A DNA stretch of 12,340 nt, from NCBI GenBank assembly GCA_937901025.1, contig CALCGR010000145.1, forward strand, positions 1 through 12,340, read 5' to 3'. A program made the position numbers and the translations under genes. The notes beneath the pieces are model-generated. The model was given only the letters and a program-made list of their open reading frames with translations, made no database searches and was not told where the DNA came from. Source of the DNA: an uncultured Bacteroidales bacterium. GTDB lineage: Bacteria; Bacteroidota; Bacteroidia; Bacteroidales; Paludibacteraceae. Shown one piece after another: positions 5,876-12,340 of this stretch (position 1 is its first letter; each line of letters starts with the position of its first letter).

Positions 5876-6875
5876 AATCGAAGAGTTTGTGTTGACGGTT
5901 GAAAAGGAAACAGTCGATAACGAGGATGAGCAACGCCAGCAGAGCAAACGACTGGTATTGCTCGTTATAATCCGTATAGACGGTCGTCTCAATCTCGGCG
6001 GTAGCCAGCCGGTCTATCTCTTGTTGCAGGGCGCGCATCGCCGTATTCGTGTTGTCACAATGGATATAAGCACCATTCCCCGCAGTCGCGATGTCCTTGG
6101 CCATCGGCTCGTTTAGTTTCGAGACTACGACTTGTCCCGAACGGTCCTTGATATAGTTATTTGTACCGGGTACAGGGATAGGAGCCCCTTGACTCGTACC
6201 GATACCGATGACGTACAAGTGGATACCCGCCTCTTTGGCGTGTTTAGCCGCCTCTACCGCATCGTCCTCGTGGTTCTCACCATCGGTGATGAGGATAATA
6301 GCGCGTCCCGCCTCGGACTGCTCCGCACCAAACGAGCGCATCGCCGTGTGGATAGCAGAACCAATGGCGGTTCCTTGAGTCTGAATCAGATTCGGGGAGA
6401 TAGTGGAAAGGAACATCTTAGCGGATACGTAATCGCACGTGATGGGCAACTGCGTATAAGCCTCTCCGGCAAAGACAACGAGTCCGATCTTGTCCTCGCT
6501 CATCTTATCAATGAGTTTAGAGAGCATCTGCTTGGCCCTATCCAATCGCGAAGGAGCCACGTCTTCGGCCAGCATCGAATTGGAGATGTCCAAAGCCACC
6601 ATCACTTCAATGCCTTGTCGTTTGATGGTCTGCTCTTTCTCACCGAACTGCGGACGGGCAGCGGCAAAAATAAGCAGCACCAGACTCATCATCAGTAGGG
6701 CAAACTTAATCATCGAACGCGTCGTAGAGCGTTCCGGCATCAAGGTGGCTACCAGTTCGGGGTCACCGAACGCAGCGAGTTGACGGCGTTTGCGCTGCGT
6801 GAGTAAGATATATCCCGCCGTCAGTAAGGGTACCAATAGCAGGAGCCACAAGATATTTTTATAAGCAAAAATCAT
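5856..6875 (-). CDS. batB: BatB, membrane-anchored VWA protein
   Basis: The 339-residue product has N-terminal membrane helices (about 7-26 and 55-73), the conserved ARPQFG motif (73-78), a VWA domain (about 88-290) and a C-terminal membrane helix (about 311-328). The MIDAS metal site is complete: D96-I-S98-N-S100, the Thr of QGTAIG (about 169), and the Asp of ITDGE (198). VWA domains of this sort bind partner proteins through Mg2+ at the MIDAS. With BatA it should form the core of the Bat complex in the inner membrane. The start at 6875, five bases after the batA stop, gives the normal N-terminus; an in-frame ATG at 6938 would sit inside batA and add 21 unlikely residues. The 3' end overlaps batC by 20 bases. 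No repeat tract interrupts it. Confidence 0.95.
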   Translation of the reverse strand: MIFAYKNILWLLLLVPLLTAGYILLTQRKRRQLAAFGDPELVATLMPERSTTRSMIKFALLMMSLVLLIFAAARPQFGEKEQTIKRQGIEVMVALDISNSMLAEDVAPSRLDRAKQMLSKLIDKMSEDKIGLVVFAGEAYTQLPITCDYVSAKMFLSTISPNLIQTQGTAIGSAIHTAMRSFGAEQSEAGRAIILITDGENHEDDAVEAAKHAKEAGIHLYVIGIGTSQGAPIPVPGTNNYIKDRSGQVVVSKLNEPMAKDIATAGNGAYIHCDNTNTAMRALQQEIDRLATAEIETTVYTDYNEQYQSFALLALLILVIDCFLFNRQHKLFDYEKLFK

Positions 6876-6880
6876 AAGAC

Positions 6881-7867
6881 TTAATTCGTTATCGTTCGTA
6901 AAACAAAGTGTTTGAGTAAGATGTCTATCAGCAAGCAAATCAGAGCCGCAATCAGGAAGGGTTCGAAGTTCTCGGTACGTTTAGAGAACTCGCGAACGCG
7001 GATCTTCGATTTCTCCAACTGATCAATCTGCTCGTAGATTCGTTTGAGACTATTGTTATCCGTGGCGCGGAAATACTCGCCTCCTGTCGTGGAAGCAATA
7101 TTGCGTAACGTCTGCTCATCAAACTCGTTGGAAATCGTGACATACTGCGTCCCGTAGGGTGTCTGCACCGGACAACGGGCCTCACCATAGGACCCTACCC
7201 CGATAGCGTACACGCGGATACCATAGGTCTGAGCGATTTGCGCTGCGGTGGCCGGGTCGATGTCCCCTCGGTTATTACTACCATCCGTCAAAAGGATAAT
7301 CACCTTCGACTTTGTGGGGGAGTCTTTGATACGATTGACCGCATTGGCCAATCCTAATCCGATAGCCGTTCCGTCCTCAATCATCCCGAATTTGACGGAT
7401 TTAAATAAGTTAACCAGCACCGCGTGGTCCGTAGTCAGTGGACATTGCGTAAAACTCTCTCCGGCAAAGACGACGAGACCGATATTATCATCCGGCCGGT
7501 CAATGACGAAGTCTTGGGCTACGGCCTTAGCCGCTTCCAATCGATTCGGCTTCAGGTCCTCAGCGAGCATTGTTCCGGAGATATCAAGAGCCATCATTAT
7601 ATCGATTCCTTCCATGGATTGGCTCTGCCAACGGTTACTCAACTGCGGACGGGCCAGTGCAAAACTAAGGCATACAATCGCTACCGATTGTAAGATAAAC
7701 GGCACATGGATCAGCCATACTCTCAGCGACTTAGGCTGCGCCTTGATGGCGGACGTAGAGGAAAGCCGGATACCGGCATCATACTCGTTCCTCTTCCTTA
7801 TATACCAATATACGATCGGTACGATCAGAAGAAGCAACAGCAAGTAATATGGATTATGAAATGTCAT
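6881..7867 (-). CDS. batA: BatA, membrane-anchored VWA protein
   Basis: The 328-residue product has two N-terminal membrane helices (about 7-23 and 52-72), the LARPQL motif (71-76), a VWA domain (about 87-290) and a C-terminal helix (about 303-322). The MIDAS residues are D95-I-S97-G-T99, the Thr of DGTAIG (167) and the Asp of LLTDGSNN (195). The third residue of the DxSxS motif is Thr instead of Ser, a conservative change that should still bind metal. BatA is a founding component of the Bacteroides aerotolerance system and is thought to act with BatB and MoxR in envelope integrity or stress tolerance. Its start overlaps the upstream gene by ATGA (7867-7864), and batB follows after five bases, so expression should be tightly matched. 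Confidence 0.95.
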   Translation of the reverse strand: MTFHNPYYLLLLLLIVPIVYWYIRKRNEYDAGIRLSSTSAIKAQPKSLRVWLIHVPFILQSVAIVCLSFALARPQLSNRWQSQSMEGIDIMMALDISGTMLAEDLKPNRLEAAKAVAQDFVIDRPDDNIGLVVFAGESFTQCPLTTDHAVLVNLFKSVKFGMIEDGTAIGLGLANAVNRIKDSPTKSKVIILLTDGSNNRGDIDPATAAQIAQTYGIRVYAIGVGSYGEARCPVQTPYGTQYVTISNEFDEQTLRNIASTTGGEYFRATDNNSLKRIYEQIDQLEKSKIRVREFSKRTENFEPFLIAALICLLIDILLKHFVLRTITN

Positions 7868-8745
7868 TGTTCTATCTCTTTAGGGGTTGTTTCATGAACA
7901 AAGTCATAAGCGGCACTCAAGGACTTCTCATTCTCATCCGGCGTAGCGGACCATTTGGCAAACTTCACTAAATCCGCTAACGTGAGCATCTGTTTGAGGC
8001 TGTCGTATAAGTCTTTGCGGTCGGTGAGCAGATTCTTCATCGCTTTGAGCGTCTCGTCGGAGGTTTTTTCGGTAGACATTACATCGAATCGTCCTGCTAT
8101 ATACTCGCGCACCACATCGGTGAGTTGGGTCTGATAGCGTTTCCCTTCTCCTGTCTGCCATACCTTCTCTGCCTTGATTGCGTCCAACTTTTCCAAGGCT
8201 ACTTCCTCGCAAGGACGAGCCGGAATGGAGGACTGAGGATGGAGGATGGAGGATTGAGGATGGTACCATTTGCGCCAAGCAAAGTAGGCACCTACACCCA
8301 AACCGGCGATAGCCATTCCCAGAAGAATCCAACGGAAGATGCCCCACCACCAGATGGGGGCTTTCTCGATGTTCTTGATATCCGTCAACACCATCGCTGA
8401 ATCGACTTCAAAAGGAATAATCACATTCAGACTCATCCCATCCGTCAAGAACGTATCCTTCCCTGACGGGAACCTAATCGGCTCAATATAAAATAACGTG
8501 TCCTTAAAACTCGTCAGGGTGAGGTATTGGTCGTACTGTACGCGTCCGTCTTTGAGCGGGAGCGTATCGACGATGGTGCGGTCCACAATCTCGATACCGG
8601 GGATGAGTTCCTCCTCGTAAAGGGGCCACTCTACCTCTTGCTCAGGGGTAGCGGTCACTTGCAGGTGCAAGTCCGTCTGGTCACCGATTATAATCGTAGC
8701 CGAGTCGATAACGGCGGTAGCGATAATAGCTAATAGCGTATTCAT
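7864..8745 (-). CDS. Bat-operon membrane protein with DUF4381-like layout
   Basis: The 293-residue product has an N-terminal signal (about residues 1-16) and an extracytoplasmic beta domain (about 17-128). One membrane helix lies at about 132-156, after IWWWGIFRW. The cytoplasmic helical domain (about 180-285) contains LEKLDAIKAEKVWQTGEG, LTDVVREYIAGRF and STEKTSDETL. Genes with this layout regularly sit between the DUF58 gene and batA in Bacteroidota, and the C-terminal helices resemble DUF4381. It also looks like a shortened BatD: one beta domain, one helix, and a tail with a similar REYIAGRF / WQYLSDRL segment. The role is probably to connect the cytoplasmic MoxR/DUF58 pair to BatA/BatB; this is inference. 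Odd: residues 162-175 read HPQSSIL twice and come from a 7-bp repeat directly after the membrane helix. It overlaps both neighbours by ATGA. Confidence 0.85.
   Translation of the reverse strand: MNTLLAIIATAVIDSATIIIGDQTDLHLQVTATPEQEVEWPLYEEELIPGIEIVDRTIVDTLPLKDGRVQYDQYLTLTSFKDTLFYIEPIRFPSGKDTFLTDGMSLNVIIPFEVDSAMVLTDIKNIEKAPIWWWGIFRWILLGMAIAGLGVGAYFAWRKWYHPQSSILHPQSSIPARPCEEVALEKLDAIKAEKVWQTGEGKRYQTQLTDVVREYIAGRFDVMSTEKTSDETLKAMKNLLTDRKDLYDSLKQMLTLADLVKFAKWSATPDENEKSLSAAYDFVHETTPKEIEQ
8225..8263. repeat. 7-bp unit array (ATGGAGG) in the DUF4381-like gene
   Basis: The array reads ATGGAGG, ACTGAGG, ATGGAGG, ATGGAGG, ATTGAGG, ATGG: about 5.6 units of period 7. Three units make 21 bases, so the minus strand encodes the heptad HPQSSIL twice (residues 162-175). 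It sits right behind the membrane helix, at the start of the cytoplasmic part. Confidence 0.9.
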
Positions 8746-9626
8746 TGTTTAAATAAGATCATGAGTTTCTTTACAAAATCTTCGTTGGTGCGAATAGCAA
8801 TGTGATTCGTTCCCGTTCGCGTGAGCAGGTTTTCGAGCCGTTGCTGTTGGTTCCGCCACGATTGTGCATAGGCTTGCCTTACACTATCCACAGCGGTGTC
8901 TAACCACACATCCTCCTGCGTCTCCGCATCCTTAACCTTGATAAGCCCCACCTTCGGTAACGCTGCGTCGCGTTGGTCGTAAATCTGTATGAGCGAGATA
9001 GCATGCCGATGCGCGGCAATGAGCAGCGGAATCGCTTCCCTACGCTTCGGAATCGCCGTGAACCGGTCATCCAGACAGTCGGAGATAAGGAAGACGGTAC
9101 AATGCCGCTTCATCGCATGGGTCATATATTCCAACGCCCCGTTGATATCCGTACCTGAGGATGTGGGCTCGAAGTTCAGTAACTCACTGATGATGCGCAG
9201 CACATGGGTCTTCCCTTTCTTGGGCGGGATAAACTGCTCTATCTTATCGCTAAAGAAGATGACGCCGACCTTATCGTTGTTCTCAATCGTGGAGAAAGCC
9301 AGCGTGGCCGCTACCTCGGCCATCATGTCTTTTTTTGACTGCGAGAGTGTACCGAAGTTCCTACTGCCGCTTACATCCACTAACAACATCACGGTCAGTT
9401 CGCGCTCCTCCTCGTAAATCTTAATATACGGTTTGTTCAGTCGCGCCGTCACGTTCCAGTCAATAGAGCGCACATCGTCGCCCGGCTGGTATTCGCGCAC
9501 TTCAGCAAACGACATCCCGCGTCCCTTATATTGGGACCGGTACTCGCCGGCAAAGATGTTCTTGGATAGGGATCGGGTCTTAATCTCGATCTTTCGAACG
9601 CGTTTTATTAATTCTTCTTGGGTCAT
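8742..9626 (-). CDS. DUF58 protein with VWA-like fold
   Basis: The 294-residue product has no signal or membrane helix and should be cytoplasmic. The DUF58 signature is clear: KGRGMSFAEVREYQPGDD (34-51), then RSIDWNVTAR (53-62). A VWA-like MIDAS follows, D84-V-S86-G-S88, with ISDCLDD around 180-187. DUF58 proteins are nearly always encoded beside MoxR ATPases and are thought to be adaptors or substrates of the MoxR complex. The gene lies three bases after moxR and overlaps the DUF4381-like gene by ATGA, so the three are expected to be made together. Length is normal for the short, soluble DUF58 type found in bat operons, in contrast to the longer forms that carry N-terminal membrane helices. 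Confidence 0.93.
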   Translation of the reverse strand: MTQEELIKRVRKIEIKTRSLSKNIFAGEYRSQYKGRGMSFAEVREYQPGDDVRSIDWNVTARLNKPYIKIYEEERELTVMLLVDVSGSRNFGTLSQSKKDMMAEVAATLAFSTIENNDKVGVIFFSDKIEQFIPPKKGKTHVLRIISELLNFEPTSSGTDINGALEYMTHAMKRHCTVFLISDCLDDRFTAIPKRREAIPLLIAAHRHAISLIQIYDQRDAALPKVGLIKVKDAETQEDVWLDTAVDSVRQAYAQSWRNQQQRLENLLTRTGTNHIAIRTNEDFVKKLMILFKQ

Positions 9627-9629
9627 TGC

Positions 9630-10625
9630 TTAAGGCACTTGAACGGCATTGAGGATGTCCGTAATCACATCTTCGGTGGTGAGGTTATTCGCCTCGGCTT
9701 CGTACGTGAGTCCGATACGGTGACGCAGGACATCATAGCAGATAGCGCGCACATCTTCCGGCACTACATAACCGCGGCGATGAATGAACGCATAAGCGCG
9801 TGCCGCGAGGGCTAAGTTAATGCTCGCACGAGGACTACCGCCAAAGGCAATCATCGGTTTGAGTTTCTCCAAACCGTAGTTCTCGGGATTACGGGTCGCA
9901 AAGACGATATCAACAATGTACTTCTGTATTTTTTCATCGATATAAACTTGCTTCACCACCTCGCGCGCCTTCTTAATATCCTCCGTGGAGAGGATAGGCA
10001 ATACCTGTTTCTTATCTCCTGTAATGTTCTGACTGATGATGGCCTGCTCCTCCTCCTTGCTCGGATAACCAATCACCGCCTTCAGCATAAAACGGTCGGT
10101 CTGCGCTTCGGGTAACGGATACGTACCCTCTTGCTCAATCGGGTTCTGCGTCGCCAACACCAGGAACGGATCGTCTAACTTAAACGTCTTGTCGCCAATC
10201 GTGACTTGACGCTCCTGCATCGCCTCCAATAAGGCCGACTGCACTTTTGCCGGGGCACGGTTGATCTCATCCGCCAAAACGAAGTTGGCAAAGATAGGAC
10301 CCTGCTTAATAGCGAACTCCTCCTTCTTCTGACTGTAGATCTGCGTACCAATCACATCGGCGGGTAGCAGGTCCGGCGTAAACTGTATGCGACTAAAGTT
10401 CGCCTTAATAAGGTCGGCTAAGGTCTTAATTGCTAATGTCTTAGCCAATCCCGGCACACCTTCCAATAGGATGTGCCCATCACTCAGCATTCCGATGAGT
10501 AAGGACTCAATGAGGTGCTTCTGACCTACAATAACTTGATTCATCCCTAACGTAAGGGCATCTACAAAGGAACTCTCGCGCTCAATGCGCTCTTGGAGTT
10601 CGCGGATATCTACGGATGTTTGCAT
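9630..10625 (-). CDS. moxR: MoxR family AAA+ ATPase
   Basis: The 331-residue product is a complete MoxR (AAA_3) ATPase. Walker A is G56-V-P-G-L-A-K62-T63 in the MoxR-typical form EGVPGLAKT. Walker B is FVLADEINRAP with D119 and E120. Sensor 1 is LATQNPIEQEG (157-167) and the arginine finger region is PEAQTDRF (172-179). A C-terminal lid domain carries GGSPRAS (sensor 2 region). MoxR ATPases act as hexameric remodelling chaperones that work with VWA-domain partners, here probably the DUF58 protein and BatA/BatB. It is the first gene of the operon. The ATG at 10625 follows an AT-rich leader without a Shine-Dalgarno-like motif. It is cytoplasmic, with no repeats or irregular codons seen. Confidence 0.96.
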   Translation of the reverse strand: MQTSVDIRELQERIERESSFVDALTLGMNQVIVGQKHLIESLLIGMLSDGHILLEGVPGLAKTLAIKTLADLIKANFSRIQFTPDLLPADVIGTQIYSQKKEEFAIKQGPIFANFVLADEINRAPAKVQSALLEAMQERQVTIGDKTFKLDDPFLVLATQNPIEQEGTYPLPEAQTDRFMLKAVIGYPSKEEEQAIISQNITGDKKQVLPILSTEDIKKAREVVKQVYIDEKIQKYIVDIVFATRNPENYGLEKLKPMIAFGGSPRASINLALAARAYAFIHRRGYVVPEDVRAICYDVLRHRIGLTYEAEANNLTTEDVITDILNAVQVP

Positions 10626-10693
10626 AGTGTATATATTTTATTTAAAATAATATGTCCATACCACAACAAAAAACTACTCTACAAGAACTGTGC

Positions 10694-10726
10694 CAAAGGT
10701 GCATCTTTTAATAAAAAAATAACAAA
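10694..10726 (-). promoter_or_regulatory. Candidate promoter of the moxR-bat operon
   Basis: On the minus strand TTTG (10726-10723) is followed after 21 bases by CACCTTTG (10701-10694), one mismatch from TAnnTTTG. Transcription would start about 60 bases before the moxR ATG. The spacing is one base longer than in the three better promoters of this window, and TA is replaced by CA, so this is tentative. No other site in the 219-base gap fits better on this strand. Confidence 0.4.
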
Positions 10727-10771
10727 TTTTAAGCAACCTTAATAATTGATACTTTTTTCAAAAGAAAAGGT

Positions 10772-10803
10772 ATTGCGCATGTGCGCGAAAAAGCGTAATT
10801 TTG
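10772..10803 (+). promoter_or_regulatory. Promoter of the PCMD-type secreted protein gene
   Basis: ATTG at 10772-10775, a 20-base spacer and TAATTTTG at 10796-10803 match the Bacteroidota consensus. The -7 box is followed by CATCG, similar to the initiation sequences at the left edge. The ATG lies 41 bases after the -7 box. A short palindrome, GCGCA-TG-TGCGC (10775-10786), overlaps the upstream element and spacer and could bind a regulator. Confidence 0.7.
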
Positions 10804-10844
10804 CATCGTTTTTTAGATTAAAATAGAAAAATATATCAAAAAAT

Positions 10845-12340
10845 ATGAAAAAAATTTACTATTCTTTCGTTTTTCTTACGTTTTTTTTAGGTGGATTGTT
10901 CGCTCAAGGGCAGCAATTGCCTAACAGTAACTGCAATGATTGGTCGGGTCCGAAATTCAAGGATGAGATTCAGCCTGCGGGTTGGAACTACTCGAATGTG
11001 ATTCAGACCGTTTTAGGTGCAGAGGTGAAGTTTAACTTTGCCCACCGTGAGGCCGGTCGTTCGGGGCAGAGTGGGGACTACTCGATGATGGTGCAGGACC
11101 AAGACCTTGAAGTGGCAGGTATCGGTGAGACTTCGCCGGGTTATATCGCGTTGGGTCAGCCTTGGGCTTACTTGGAGGGTCTGAATGTGAATTCAGCTAC
11201 GGCGGGTACCTACGGTGGTCTTGCTTGGAACAGCCGCCCGGACACCTTGTCGTTGTGGATACGCCGTACGGGTGGCCACTGGAGAGACGAGAACTATAAT
11301 ATCCTCTATTATGCATGGAAGGGGACAGCTCAGGGAAGTTCGTATAAGAATAAAGCAAATGGTTGTACGAAGATTGACCGAACGGACGAGGAGAGCGATA
11401 TCCGTATCGCCTTGGATGGTAACGAGTGCCAAACAAAAACGAGGGCTACGCAGATTTGCGAAGGCTGGATATGGGAACGCAAAGAATATCCTAATTGGAC
11501 AAACATCCGTATTCCTATTTATTACATGAATAACGAGGTGCCGGAGAAAGTCAATGTGATTCTGTCGGCATCTAACTATCCTAATTTCCGTGCCAACAAC
11601 GGATTATATGCCGGCAACTCGCTCTATATTGATGACATGGAACTGATCTATTCGGCCTCCATTCAGCAGTTGGTTATTGATGACCGTATATGGGAAGAGT
11701 TTAATCCGAATACAGACGAAGTCCAAGTCTATGAGTTAGGTCGCGATGCTACTTCTATCCCTAAGATCGAAGCCAAACGCGGTATCGGCTCGCTGACCAG
11801 TCCTACGGGCGGCAAGGCAGACTTCCCGGGTCGTGTGCTATCCGGGAGCGAGATTTCTATTGAAAAGGGTGCCATCGGTGATGTTACTCGTATCGTGGTC
11901 AAATCAGAGGACGGCAAGCAAAGCAAAACATATTCGATTCGCTTTGTTCGCGAAGCCTCTGCCAATACGCAACTGGATGGTATAGCCGTGAACGGCCAAC
12001 CGATAGAGAAGTTCAATCCCAAGGTACTGACCTACGATTATGCTTTGCCTTTCGGTTCGGTGGAAATGCCTGTCGTCACTTGTACCAAGCACGAAGAAGA
12101 GCAAGTCGTTCAGATTATGCAGGCAGCTTCGCAGACGGGTACGGCTACTATCTTAGTGACGGCAGCCAATGGACGAAACACGGCTACCTATACGGTTCGC
12201 TTCAGCGTAGAGGAACTGAAGGATAATACGTTAAAAAATATTTTGGTCAACGGGCAACCCGTTCCCGGCTTTACGCCTACCAAAACGAGTTACCGCGTCT
12301 CTTTACCGGTCGATACTGAAACGATGCCTACCATAGAGGC
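10845..12340 (+). CDS. Secreted PCMD-type protein with cadherin-like repeats, 3' end cut
   Basis: The reading frame is open from the ATG at 10845 to the window edge (at least 498 residues), so the C-terminus is missing. A Sec signal peptide ends near LFA-QGQQ (about residue 20), without a lipobox. Residues 25-272 resemble the putative carbohydrate metabolism domain (PCMD): LPNSNCNDWSG near the start, then a core with WNSRPDTLSLWIRR, and NSLYIDDMELIY at the end. Three tandem units of cadherin-like beta-sandwich type follow, starting near residues 273 (IQQLVIDDR), 376 (QLDGIAVNGQPIEKFNP) and 463 (LKNILVNGQPVPGFTPTK). Each begins with a short hydrophobic strand and ends in T-Y-x-V/I-R-F. Such proteins are exported and probably bind glycans or lie on the cell surface. 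I would expect more repeats and perhaps a sorting domain beyond the window. It is divergent from moxR with its own promoter. Confidence 0.85.
   Translation, partial: MKKIYYSFVFLTFFLGGLFAQGQQLPNSNCNDWSGPKFKDEIQPAGWNYSNVIQTVLGAEVKFNFAHREAGRSGQSGDYSMMVQDQDLEVAGIGETSPGYIALGQPWAYLEGLNVNSATAGTYGGLAWNSRPDTLSLWIRRTGGHWRDENYNILYYAWKGTAQGSSYKNKANGCTKIDRTDEESDIRIALDGNECQTKTRATQICEGWIWERKEYPNWTNIRIPIYYMNNEVPEKVNVILSASNYPNFRANNGLYAGNSLYIDDMELIYSASIQQLVIDDRIWEEFNPNTDEVQVYELGRDATSIPKIEAKRGIGSLTSPTGGKADFPGRVLSGSEISIEKGAIGDVTRIVVKSEDGKQSKTYSIRFVREASANTQLDGIAVNGQPIEKFNPKVLTYDYALPFGSVEMPVVTCTKHEEEQVVQIMQAASQTGTATILVTAANGRNTATYTVRFSVEELKDNTLKNILVNGQPVPGFTPTKTSYRVSLPVDTETMPTIE

Noticed and set aside
5876..5992. 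An upstream in-frame start giving BatC 39 more residues
   Set aside because: The extension is encoded inside batB in another frame, has no BatC-like features and would bury the signal peptide.
6132..6698. Plus-strand open frame of 188 codons opposite batB
   Set aside because: It is a shadow of batB; the product has no known features.
6876..6938. An upstream in-frame start giving BatB 21 more residues
   Set aside because: It lies inside the batA 3' end; the ATG at 6875 follows the batA stop by five bases and gives the usual BatB N-terminus.
7248..7847. Plus-strand open frame of 199 codons opposite batA
   Set aside because: It is antisense to a well-conserved VWA gene, with no recognisable domain, promoter or neighbours in a unit.
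10667..10676. TAGTTTTTTG on the minus strand as the -7 box of moxR
   Set aside because: Four bases instead of two separate TA from TTTG; the site at 10694-10701 is a closer match.
11193..11436. Two overlapping minus-strand frames of 79 codons inside the PCMD-type gene
   Set aside because: The plus-strand frame is open over the whole region and encodes a coherent secreted protein; two minus frames at one place are typical chance frames.

Overview
The window looks like the chromosome of a Bacteroidales bacterium (Bacteroidota). The evidence is three promoter-like sites of the TTTG-N20-TAnnTTTG type, no Shine-Dalgarno-like site at the starts I examined, a complete Bacteroidota-type Bat (Bacteroides aerotolerance) operon, a DUF4301 gene, and a secreted PCMD-type protein. 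I cannot name the genus. No rRNA, tRNA, CRISPR array, transposase or phage gene is visible. The longest stretch without a gene is the 219-base gap at 10626-10844, which holds two divergent promoters.

Left block (1-2546, plus strand). A pair of face-to-face promoters at 20-51 and 68-99 carries a 15-bp inverted repeat over the two initiation regions. The rightward promoter drives a DUF4301 gene (127-1467), a CYTH-domain phosphohydrolase overlapping it by ATGA (1464-1922), and a small secreted protein of unknown family (1965-2546). A symmetric hairpin at 2547-2577 ends this unit and also the convergent bat operon.

Middle block (2576-10625, minus strand). This is one eight-gene operon, read from right to left: moxR AAA+ ATPase, DUF58 protein, a membrane protein with a DUF4381-like layout, batA, batB, batC, batD, batE. 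All junctions are overlaps of 4-20 bases or gaps of 1-5 bases, so the genes are probably translated in a coupled way. MoxR and DUF58 are cytoplasmic. BatA and BatB are membrane-anchored von Willebrand A (VWA) proteins with MIDAS metal sites. BatC and BatE carry TPR repeats, and BatD and the DUF4381-like protein put beta-sandwich domains outside and helical domains inside. Together they probably form a MoxR-remodelled envelope complex. Its biochemical task is not settled in the literature I know.

The most unusual signal is that the non-VWA envelope genes of this operon carry several unrelated kinds of short repeat, all read in frame. Near-identical 36-bp arrays of an 8-bp unit encode residues 12-23 of both the BatC and BatD signal peptides. 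A 7-bp unit array encodes a peptide heptad beside the membrane segment of the DUF4381-like protein. Twin GC-rich palindromes sit in a BatD linker. Two clusters of a 16-20-bp unit flank the BatD juxtamembrane segment, and BatC has a 39-residue Gln-rich tract. The conserved cores are untouched.

Right block (10845-12340, plus strand). A divergent gene with its own promoter encodes a secreted protein with an N-terminal PCMD-like domain and at least three cadherin-like beta-sandwich repeats. It runs off the window.
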